Of a stretch of 13,139 nt of DNA, positions 1 to 8,048 are shown piece by piece. Under the pieces are notes generated by a model. It did no database searches. It worked only from the letters and a program-made list of their open reading frames with translations, and was not told the origin of the DNA. The stretch is from JAKEGN01 sp964465665. Its GTDB lineage: Bacteria; Pseudomonadota; Gammaproteobacteria; Steroidobacterales; Woeseiaceae. A program made the position numbers and the translations under genes. Numbering within the stretch: the first letter of the stretch is position 1; the number at the start of each line of letters is the position of its first letter. Location of the stretch: assembly GCA_964465665.1 (NCBI GenBank), contig CAYXKM010000151.1, positions 1 to 13,139 on the forward strand, given 5' to 3'.

Positions 1-577
1 GGGCCTTAGCGCCGCTGATCCAGACGCCGTCGTCCGTGCGTCGCGTGACGTGGACATAAAGGTCGGGATCGGCCTGCGCGTGCGGGGCCTTGCTGCGGTC
101 GCCCTTCACGTCGGTCATGGCGCCGCCGATCACGTAACCCCGCTTTTGCACCGTCGCTACGAAATCGCGGAAGCGCTGGTGATACCCGGTGCCGTGTGCC
201 TCGTCGATCTCGAAAGTCACCGAATGCAGGGCGTTGATCGCATCCATGCCGACACAGCGCTGGAAACAGGTTCCGGTCAGTTGCCCGAGGCGCCGCTGCA
301 TCTTGTTCTGCATGACGAGGTCCGCTGCACTCCCGGCGATGTGCAGAAAACGGCTGATGCGCTCACCCGTCAGCGGCGAGATCACGGATGCGAGTTCCGG
401 ATCACGCAACGCGAGGTCGTAGGTCTCGGCAACGGCATTGATCGATGGCCGAATGACCGGATGTTCCACCGGGTCCTGGACCAGCACACCGAGATAATAG
501 ACTGTCAGGTCGCGATCACGCAGGCTCTCGATGTAATCGTTGCCGCTCCTGATCTGTGTCGTCGAAACATCATCCAT
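1..577 (-). CDS. abfD: 4-hydroxybutyryl-CoA dehydratase / vinylacetyl-CoA isomerase, N-terminal part (cut by window edge)
   Basis: The 192 N-terminal residues run open off the left edge; the family is about 490 residues, so roughly 40% is present. It belongs to the HpaB / 4-hydroxyphenylacetate 3-monooxygenase flavoprotein fold. The specific match is to AbfD, which dehydrates 4-hydroxybutyryl-CoA to crotonyl-CoA using FAD and a [4Fe-4S] cluster. Seen directly: YIESLRD (15-21), HPVIRPSINAVAETYDLA (39-56) and TCFQRCVGMDA (103-113). C104 and C108 correspond to the two N-terminal cluster cysteines of the clostridial enzyme (C99, C103); the remaining His and Cys ligands lie outside the window. The CxxxC pair separates AbfD from ordinary HpaB hydroxylases. 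The ATG at 577 is chosen because it aligns with the family N-terminus and has GGGA (585-588) seven bases upstream. It lies 70 bp downstream of yheS on the same strand with no clear terminator between them, so read-through is possible. No signal peptide; cytosolic. Role inferred: 4-hydroxybutyrate or 4-aminobutyrate catabolism, or vinylacetyl-CoA isomerisation. Confidence 0.88.
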   Translation of the reverse strand, partial: MDDVSTTQIRSGNDYIESLRDRDLTVYYLGVLVQDPVEHPVIRPSINAVAETYDLALRDPELASVISPLTGERISRFLHIAGSAADLVMQNKMQRRLGQLTGTCFQRCVGMDAINALHSVTFEIDEAHGTGYHQRFRDFVATVQKRGYVIGGAMTDVKGDRSKAPHAQADPDLYVHVTRRTDDGVWISGAKA

Positions 578-647
578 TGCGGAATCCCGTCGCCGTTGCT
601 GTGCTTGATTGTATCGAAAAAATCGGCCAATTCTTGCCTCAGTGGGT

Positions 648-2540
<1,893 letters not shown>

Positions 2541-2591
2541 GGCGCGGCATTGTACGGGAATTTCGCTTTCCGGCTGCTGCATTCGGTCCAG

Positions 2592-2620
2592 CTGACTTGC
2601 GCGTTACCTGTCCCTATACT
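2592..2620 (+). promoter_or_regulatory. Candidate sigma-70 promoter for the TPR-sulfotransferase
   Basis: CTGACT (2592-2597, 4 of 6 to TTGACA) and TATACT (2615-2620, 5 of 6 to TATAAT) are separated by exactly 17 bp. The predicted transcription start near 2627 would give a leader of about 26 nt containing AGGA (2637-2640) before the ATG at 2653. It sits in the short divergent gap between yheS and the sulfotransferase gene, where a promoter is expected. Seen by eye, not scored against the rest of the window. Confidence 0.5.
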
Positions 2621-2652
2621 GCATTCGGTCATTCACAGGACAGTTGCCACAC

Positions 2653-4245
2653 ATGTCAGTACCGCAAGCCGAACAGAAAGAACTGCGCGCAATTCTCAAT
2701 CGCGGTTTCGATCTGCTGGAAAGAGGCGATATCCGCGGCGCCGCGGCGTGCTGCCAGCAGGCGATCCATATCAAGCCGGACCTTGTGCAAGCGCATTTCC
2801 TGGTCGGTCTGGTAGCGCTCGAGGCTAAAGATCGCCGGAACGCTTTCAGCGCATTTGGCTCCGTAACCAAGCTCGATCCAGGGCACGCGGCGGCGTGGGC
2901 GCATCTTGCGAAGCTCTACATGGGTGAGGGGCAGGTGAACCTCGCCGATATGGCACTGCGCGAAGCGAGAAGGGTGCCATCCGACGACCCGATGGTCAAC
3001 GATCTGCTCGGGACCGTGGCCTCGCTCATGGGCGAATACGACGAGGCCAGGGACTTTTACGAACGAGCGACCGGCAAAGCGCCGGAACACCCGCCATTTC
3101 TTCTGAATCTTGCCAATAATCTTGTCTACCATGGCCTGACAACGGACGCGAAACGCATCTTCGAGAAGATTATCTCGATTCAGCCGGAGAGCCCTCAGGC
3201 ACACTGGTCATTGTCCGCCGCGGAAAGGACAAGAGACCACGTCCACATCGGTCAGATGCAGGAACTGGCGCGAAGGAAAGGCAATCATCCGCGATCACTG
3301 GCGTTTTATTACTACGCGATAGGCAAGGAATACGAAGACCTGGAAGAATGGGAGCCGGCGTTCGACGCATTCAGCAAGGGGGCAGAACAACGACGCATGA
3401 CCGTCGAATACGACGAGAATGCCGAAATCGAAATGTTCGACTTCCTGTCCCGAAATCTCACGGAGGACTGGTTGGCCGACGGCGAGCGCGGACACGAAAG
3501 CAACGCGCCGATATTCGTACTCGGGCAACCGCGGAGTGGCACGACGCTGGTCGAGCGCATTATCAGCAGCCATCCGCAGGTGCATTCTGCCGGAGAACTG
3601 CAGCAGTTCGGGCTGGCCATACGCCGGCTCAGCAACTACCAGGACCCGAAGCGATTTTCGGCCGGTCTGTTCCAGGAGGCAATGAAGCTCGACTTCCGCA
3701 AGACAGGCGGCATGTATCTCGAGACCACGCGGAAGATGCAGGGTACGACTCCACATTTCATCGACAAACTGCCACAGAATTACCTGTACATTCCGTTTAT
3801 CCTCAAGGCATTGCCGAATGCAAAGATCGTGCACCTGGTGCGGGATCCGCGCGATGCCTCTTTCTCCAGTTTCAAGCAGCTGTTCGCCGATGCCTACCTG
3901 CATTCCTATGATCAGCGTGAAATGGCACGCCATCACGCGCGATACTGGCACCTGATGCGAAGTTGGCGCGAGCGCTTCGCGGGCCGCTTTTTCGATATCT
4001 CGTATGAATCCACGGTGCAGAACCTCGAAAGCAATGCTCGTGCACTCATCGATTACCTTGAACTCCCGTGGGATCAGCGCTGTCTCAATTTTCACCAGCA
4101 GAAAGCGGCGGTTTCGACCGCGAGCGCGGTACAGGTCCGTGAGCCGGCCCACACGCGTTCGATCGGTCGTTGGCGGCGTTACCAAGAACAGCTTGCACCG
4201 ATGCTTCAGGAACTGCTGTCTGCCGGGGTTGCACTGCCTGATTGA
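2653..4245 (+). CDS. TPR-repeat sulfotransferase (Sulfotransfer_3 type)
   Basis: A 530-residue soluble protein. The N-terminal half (about 10-180) is a run of about five TPR helix pairs, with spaced Ala/Gly/Leu and loop prolines as in AIHIKPD and VTKLDPG; a weaker helical stretch follows to about 270. The C-terminal half is a PAPS-dependent sulfotransferase. The 5'-phosphosulfate loop is GQPRSGTT (291-298) in the context VLGQPRSGTTLVERII, and the 3'-phosphate region is HLVRDPRDASFSSF (394-407) after an LPNAKIV strand. This arrangement is closer to bacterial TPR-sulfotransferases and protein-tyrosine sulfotransferases than to small-molecule SULTs. There is no signal peptide, so it should work in the cytosol where PAPS is made. 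The ATG at 2653 is preferred over an in-frame TTG at 2644 because AGGA (2637-2640) is only 3 nt from the TTG, though its 12-nt spacing to the ATG is long. It ends 119 bp before a TonB-dependent receptor on the same strand. The acceptor substrate cannot be read from sequence; a protein or tyrosine acceptor, or a glycan, are the options. Confidence 0.9.
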   Translation: MSVPQAEQKELRAILNRGFDLLERGDIRGAAACCQQAIHIKPDLVQAHFLVGLVALEAKDRRNAFSAFGSVTKLDPGHAAAWAHLAKLYMGEGQVNLADMALREARRVPSDDPMVNDLLGTVASLMGEYDEARDFYERATGKAPEHPPFLLNLANNLVYHGLTTDAKRIFEKIISIQPESPQAHWSLSAAERTRDHVHIGQMQELARRKGNHPRSLAFYYYAIGKEYEDLEEWEPAFDAFSKGAEQRRMTVEYDENAEIEMFDFLSRNLTEDWLADGERGHESNAPIFVLGQPRSGTTLVERIISSHPQVHSAGELQQFGLAIRRLSNYQDPKRFSAGLFQEAMKLDFRKTGGMYLETTRKMQGTTPHFIDKLPQNYLYIPFILKALPNAKIVHLVRDPRDASFSSFKQLFADAYLHSYDQREMARHHARYWHLMRSWRERFAGRFFDISYESTVQNLESNARALIDYLELPWDQRCLNFHQQKAAVSTASAVQVREPAHTRSIGRWRRYQEQLAPMLQELLSAGVALPD

Positions 4246-4351
4246 CAGCTGCTGCAGGCGGGGAGAACAATGACGGGGTCCCGGCGGGCGGGAAGGCTGT
4301 TCAAGGCGCCCGGAATCTGAGCATCTTTGTCAGAATAATTGAATAAAAAAC

Positions 4352-4357
4352 AAGGAG
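4352..4357 (+). promoter_or_regulatory. Strong ribosome binding site for the TonB-dependent receptor
   Basis: AAGGAG lies seven bases before the ATG at 4365, within an A-rich stretch (4341-4353). It fixes the start codon, which matters because the resulting signal peptide has an unusually long basic N-terminal region. An AATAAT at 4334-4339 could be a -10 element but has no convincing -35. Confidence 0.8.
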
Positions 4358-4364
4358 ATACGAC

Positions 4365-6761
4365 ATGCGTCGCGCATCCATAAGGAACAGGCAAGGGCAC
4401 CGCAAGGATGTCTCGGCGTCATTCGGAGCGCAGCTGCCGATAGCCCGGCGTTCGGCCCTGTCGAAGGCCGTTACCGCAGCCATCGTGAGCGGCGCGCTCG
4501 GCACGGCCCATGCACAGGAAATCGAGGAAATTACGGTCACTGCGACACGGCGCAGCGAATCGGTGCAGGACGTCGCCCTCGCCATTACCGCGATCACCGG
4601 AGATTTCAGCCGCGACGTCAACCTGAATGACGTGAAGGACCTGGTGATGTTCACTCCCGGCGTAACCGGCAACAGCCAGGACAGTTTCATCGATGCCATC
4701 AGCGTAAGGGGAATCCGAACCCAGGATTTCGGCGTCGGCGGCGACCCGTCCGCGGCTTTCTTCAAGAATGAATTGTACGAAGGTCGCAACGGCTCCGCGG
4801 TGACCAGTCTTTACGATATCGATCGCGCGGAAATCCTGCGCGGCCCGCAGGGATTCCTGTTCGGTCGCAATTCCATCGGCGGCGCGTTCAGCGTGCATAC
4901 GGCGAAAGCCGAAGTCGGCGGCGACATGAGCGGTTTTGTCGACCTGGATATCGGCGAACGTGGGCATGCGGTTGGCGAAGGCGCAATTAACGTGCCAGTC
5001 AGTGACACGTTTGCCATGCGTTTTGCCGGTTACTATTCCGAGGAGGACGGATTCGTCCACAATTACTTCAACGGTGACGACCTGATCGAGCACCAGAAGG
5101 GCGCCATTCGCTGGTCGACGCGTTACGAAACCGACACGTTGAGCGTTGATACCACGGTCGAGTATGAAGACCGCGACCAATCGGGTTCGGTCTATCGTGC
5201 CATCGAAACCGGCGACATCTGGGAAACGTTTGAAGCGGCGCTGGGTGATGTTCCGCTGCGCGGCGACGAACGCGATACCGACAGCGACCAGGCCGGCGGT
5301 GACAACGATGACGCACAGATACTGACTCTCGGCGTCCGCCTCGACTACGATTTCGATTTTGCAACCTTGACATCGCTGACCGGCTACAAGGACCACGATT
5401 ACTACTACAACGAGGACTATGACGGGACGCCGCTGTCCATTGTCAATTACCGGCAGGACCAGACCGGCGATTACATCCAGCAGGAGCTACGCCTGACATC
5501 GGACACTGAAGGCGCGTTGTCATGGTATGCGGGAGTGTCGTTCTACCAGGAAGAGATCGATGCGCGCTTTACATTCAGCGGGCAGGAGGACTACTTCTGC
5601 CAGTATTACGGTTATTACTACAACGGCGGACAGACCTTTACCGGATGCGTGGATCTTTACAATTACTACGGCTACACGTTTACGCCGAGCTCTGACGGCA
5701 ACCTGACAGAGTCCGGGCGCATTGTGGGCAAGTACACCGGCTGGTCCACCTATGTCGATCTGAACTACGCACTGAACGATAGCTGGGATTTCGGCGTCGG
5801 CCTGCGCTATACCGACGACGAGAAGGACTTCACCATCAACGTCCCGACGCCGGAGAGCGAACTCGGCCCGTACTGGGCTTATGGATTCTCGACAGCCGGT
5901 GACATTTCGGACACACAGAGCTGGGACGACCTGCAAATGCGCTTCATGTTGCGCTTCCGGCCGACGGACACGGCGCTCCTCTATGCAAGTTATACCGAGG
6001 GTTTCAAGTCGGGCGGTTTCGGCAGCTTCGCGCTGACCGACTCGGACGGAAACGGCATCGGCGGTGGCACGGCGGATGTCAGCCAGGCGGACGGCGCCTT
6101 GCCCAATACTTTCAATCCCGAGGTCGCCGACTCCTACGAGATCGGCTACAAGGACACCTTGCTCGATGGCCGCATGATTTTCAGCGTGAATGCGTTCTAT
6201 TACGACTACCAGGATCTGCAGGTCGTGGTCTTCGACGGTGGCGCATCGAACGTCGAAAACGTCGGTAAGGTCAAGAGCAAGGGCCTCGAAGGTTCCATGA
6301 CTACGGCACTCGGCGAGAATTTCGACCTTTTTCTTGCACTGTCGTGGCTCGACAGCGAAGCCACCGAGTTGCAAAGCATATGCGGCTTGCCGGATCCGAA
6401 CGGCTGCGAAGGGTCGACACTGTTCTGGGCGCCAGAGTACACCGGCGCTGCCGTGCTGAATGGCTATTTCGAACTGGGCCAGGGCGAGATCAAGGCCAGT
6501 ATCGATGCGACCTACGAGTCCGAACGCGGCGGTGGCTGGGAAGGCTTGCCGTCGACAATTATCGCGTCCAACACCGAGCTGGCGTTCCGCGTTAATTACA
6601 CGTCGCCGGCAAACTGGGGCATCGGTGCCTATGTCGAGAACCTGACCGACGAATTCACATACGACGGCCTGAACAATAACGGTGGAATCAATCCGTCGCA
6701 CTTCTTCGGTCATCGCCGGCCGCGAACGGTAGGCATGCGCTTCACCTACGAGTGGGAATAA
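4365..6761 (+). CDS. TonB-dependent outer-membrane receptor
   Basis: A 798-residue TonB-dependent receptor. It should be exported with a signal peptide cleaved after AHA (48-50): a basic N-region of about 35 residues, then a short hydrophobic core AVTAAIVSGALG. A TonB-box-like segment EEITVTATRR (54-63) leads into the plug domain (about 60-180), with VRGIRTQDF, LRGPQGFLFGRNSIGG (159-173) and other standard plug signatures. The rest is a 22-strand-type barrel, including SYTEGFKSGGF, FNPEVADSYEIGYK and a C-terminal strand ending FTYEWE, so the terminal aromatic is penultimate, not last. Two odd surface-loop candidates stand out: an Asp-rich loop (301-316) and tyrosine-rich segments (346-352 and 410-437, the latter also containing C412 and C428). 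The ligand cannot be assigned; no siderophore- or cobalamin-specific feature is recognised. Downstream, an Nramp-related transporter starts 40 bp later, suggesting a shared transcript and a cation or metal-complex substrate. That link is inference. Confidence 0.95.
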   Translation: MRRASIRNRQGHRKDVSASFGAQLPIARRSALSKAVTAAIVSGALGTAHAQEIEEITVTATRRSESVQDVALAITAITGDFSRDVNLNDVKDLVMFTPGVTGNSQDSFIDAISVRGIRTQDFGVGGDPSAAFFKNELYEGRNGSAVTSLYDIDRAEILRGPQGFLFGRNSIGGAFSVHTAKAEVGGDMSGFVDLDIGERGHAVGEGAINVPVSDTFAMRFAGYYSEEDGFVHNYFNGDDLIEHQKGAIRWSTRYETDTLSVDTTVEYEDRDQSGSVYRAIETGDIWETFEAALGDVPLRGDERDTDSDQAGGDNDDAQILTLGVRLDYDFDFATLTSLTGYKDHDYYYNEDYDGTPLSIVNYRQDQTGDYIQQELRLTSDTEGALSWYAGVSFYQEEIDARFTFSGQEDYFCQYYGYYYNGGQTFTGCVDLYNYYGYTFTPSSDGNLTESGRIVGKYTGWSTYVDLNYALNDSWDFGVGLRYTDDEKDFTINVPTPESELGPYWAYGFSTAGDISDTQSWDDLQMRFMLRFRPTDTALLYASYTEGFKSGGFGSFALTDSDGNGIGGGTADVSQADGALPNTFNPEVADSYEIGYKDTLLDGRMIFSVNAFYYDYQDLQVVVFDGGASNVENVGKVKSKGLEGSMTTALGENFDLFLALSWLDSEATELQSICGLPDPNGCEGSTLFWAPEYTGAAVLNGYFELGQGEIKASIDATYESERGGGWEGLPSTIIASNTELAFRVNYTSPANWGIGAYVENLTDEFTYDGLNNNGGINPSHFFGHRRPRTVGMRFTYEWE

Positions 6762-6762
6762 A

Positions 6763-6781
6763 ATCGGCGTCTGACGCTGAT
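6763..6781. repeat. Near-perfect inverted repeat in the receptor-transporter gap
   Basis: ATCGGCGTC (6763-6771) and GACGCTGAT (6773-6781) are complementary over nine bases with one G-U pair and a single central T. In RNA this would be an eight-pair stem with a CUG loop. It begins two bases after the receptor stop codon and ends 20 bases before the transporter ATG. No U tract follows, so it is not a canonical Rho-independent terminator. It could stabilise the upstream message, tune expression of the transporter, or be a protein-binding palindrome. Confidence 0.45.
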
Positions 6782-6801
6782 CATTCTGGCGCAAGCAATC
6801 C

Positions 6802-8034
6802 ATGAGATCGTGGTTCACGCGCCTCGGCCCAGGCATGATGCTGGCGGCCATCGCTATTGGCGTGTCCCATCTTGTTCAATCGACGCGCGCCGGCGCGGAT
6901 CATGGATTGTTGTTCGCGCTGATTATCACGGTAATCGTGGTCCTCAAGTATCCGGCATTTCGTTTTGCCGTCGAATATGCATCGGCAACCGGCGAAAGCC
7001 TGGTGAAAGGCTATGCCCGCCACAGCCGCTTCGCACTTGCCTGGCTTGCCGTGGCTTTCTTCCTCGACATGTTCGTGGCGACTGCTGCCGTAGCGCTGGT
7101 AACTGCCGGTTTGTTCATCAGCATCTTCGATTTGCCCTTCACAGGCCCGCAGGTGGCAGCGGCGCTCACGGTCGCGTCGGCGACCTTGCTGTTGAACGGC
7201 CGGTACCTGAAAGCGGAACGCATCGTGCGCGTACTGGTGGTGCTGTTCTGCATCCTGTCGGTAGTTGCGATGTTGCTGGCACTGCCACTGCTGGGCAGTG
7301 ACGATCGCGAGGTGTTTGCTGCGATTACTCCGGATCGGGCTTTCGCCGTATTCGTCATCGCGGCCGCCGGCTGGATGCCGATGCCGATGACCGGGTCCAT
7401 TTTTCATTCCATGTGGATCTGTGAGAAACGGCGTGTCGCCCCTGCAGAGTTCGACCGCCGACAAGCACTGCTGGACCTGAAAGTCGGCTACGGCCTCACG
7501 CTGGTCATCGCCCTCTGTTTTCTTGTGCTCGGAACTGCAGTACTGTTTCAAACCGAGCGCGTCGTTCCCGAAACGACCGGCGCTTTCGCGGCCGAGTTGC
7601 TGTCGATTTTCACTACGGTGATTGGTGACTGGTCGTACCCGGTCATTGCCACCGCAGCGATCGCCGTCATGTGGTCGACTTTGCTGGCGCTGCTCGACGC
7701 ACTGCCGCGGGTCAGCGATCAGCTGGTTGGGCTCTTGTCTTCCCGAGCGCCGGAGGCGCCGTCGCGATACACAGCGTTTCTCGTGATCCAGGTGCTCGGC
7801 GTGGTACTGCTTTTGATGTTTTTGCTGCGGGGATTCACGACCTACATCGATTTTGCAACGGGGGCGGGATTCGTCGCTGCACCCGCGCTCGCCTATTACA
7901 ACTATCGTGCCGTCACGTCCGGAGCGGTGGCTGGTGTTTATCGCCCGACACGGGCCATGATTGCCTGGAGCTGGACGAGTGTCGTGGTGCTGGCCGTGTG
8001 TGCGCTGTGTTTTTTTGCTCTGCGGCTACTCTAG
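6802..8034 (+). CDS. Nramp-related (divalent-metal transporter family) inner-membrane transporter with altered TM1 motif
   Basis: A 410-residue, very hydrophobic protein with about 11 membrane helices, the size and topology expected of the Nramp/SLC11 LeuT-fold family. The Nramp TM1 opening GPG (9-11) is followed by eight residues and then GVSH (20-23) exactly where classical Nramps carry the metal-binding DPGN, so the Asp and Asn ligands are replaced by Gly and His. Family resemblance continues with QSTRAGADHG, KYPAFRF and ATGESLVKGY. The TM6 region WMPMPMTGS (191-199) keeps a Met-Pro but is not the standard MPH motif. This divergent type occurs in environmental bacteria and is usually labelled Nramp-like; its substrate is uncertain. 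Helices around 12-30, 34-52, 77-108, 115-131, 140-163, 180-200, 231-250, 280-303, 323-343, 350-367 and 385-409 are visible. The ATG at 6802 has no strong Shine-Dalgarno sequence. The 40-bp spacing from the receptor suggests co-transcription, with the receptor importing across the outer membrane and this protein acting in the inner membrane. Confidence 0.8.
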   Translation: MRSWFTRLGPGMMLAAIAIGVSHLVQSTRAGADHGLLFALIITVIVVLKYPAFRFAVEYASATGESLVKGYARHSRFALAWLAVAFFLDMFVATAAVALVTAGLFISIFDLPFTGPQVAAALTVASATLLLNGRYLKAERIVRVLVVLFCILSVVAMLLALPLLGSDDREVFAAITPDRAFAVFVIAAAGWMPMPMTGSIFHSMWICEKRRVAPAEFDRRQALLDLKVGYGLTLVIALCFLVLGTAVLFQTERVVPETTGAFAAELLSIFTTVIGDWSYPVIATAAIAVMWSTLLALLDALPRVSDQLVGLLSSRAPEAPSRYTAFLVIQVLGVVLLLMFLLRGFTTYIDFATGAGFVAAPALAYYNYRAVTSGAVAGVYRPTRAMIAWSWTSVVVLAVCALCFFALRLL

Positions 8035-8048
8035 ATCCGGTCCGGATC
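8034..8048. repeat. Perfect inverted repeat bridging two convergent stop codons
   Basis: GATCCGG (8034-8040) and CCGGATC (8042-8048) are exact reverse complements around one T. The repeat starts on the last base of the transporter TAG and ends inside the peptidase TGA, filling the entire 12-bp convergent gap. The RNA form would be a six-pair GC-rich stem with a three-base loop on either strand. No T-run follows on either side, so any terminator role would be weak, Rho-assisted or bidirectional. Confidence 0.4.

Noticed and set aside
2541..2582. Fourteen-residue N-terminal extension of YheS
   Set aside because: Family members start at MIxF..L as at 2540, and the extension lies in the divergent promoter region.
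4285..4312. CGGGCG / CGCCCG inverted repeat after the sulfotransferase gene as a terminator
   Set aside because: Only six pairs with a 16-base loop and no T-run; expected by chance in such GC-rich sequence.
5520..6851. 443-codon minus-strand frame opposite the receptor
   Set aside because: Shadow of the TonB-dependent receptor barrel; the plus frame has plug and barrel motifs and a strong ribosome binding site.
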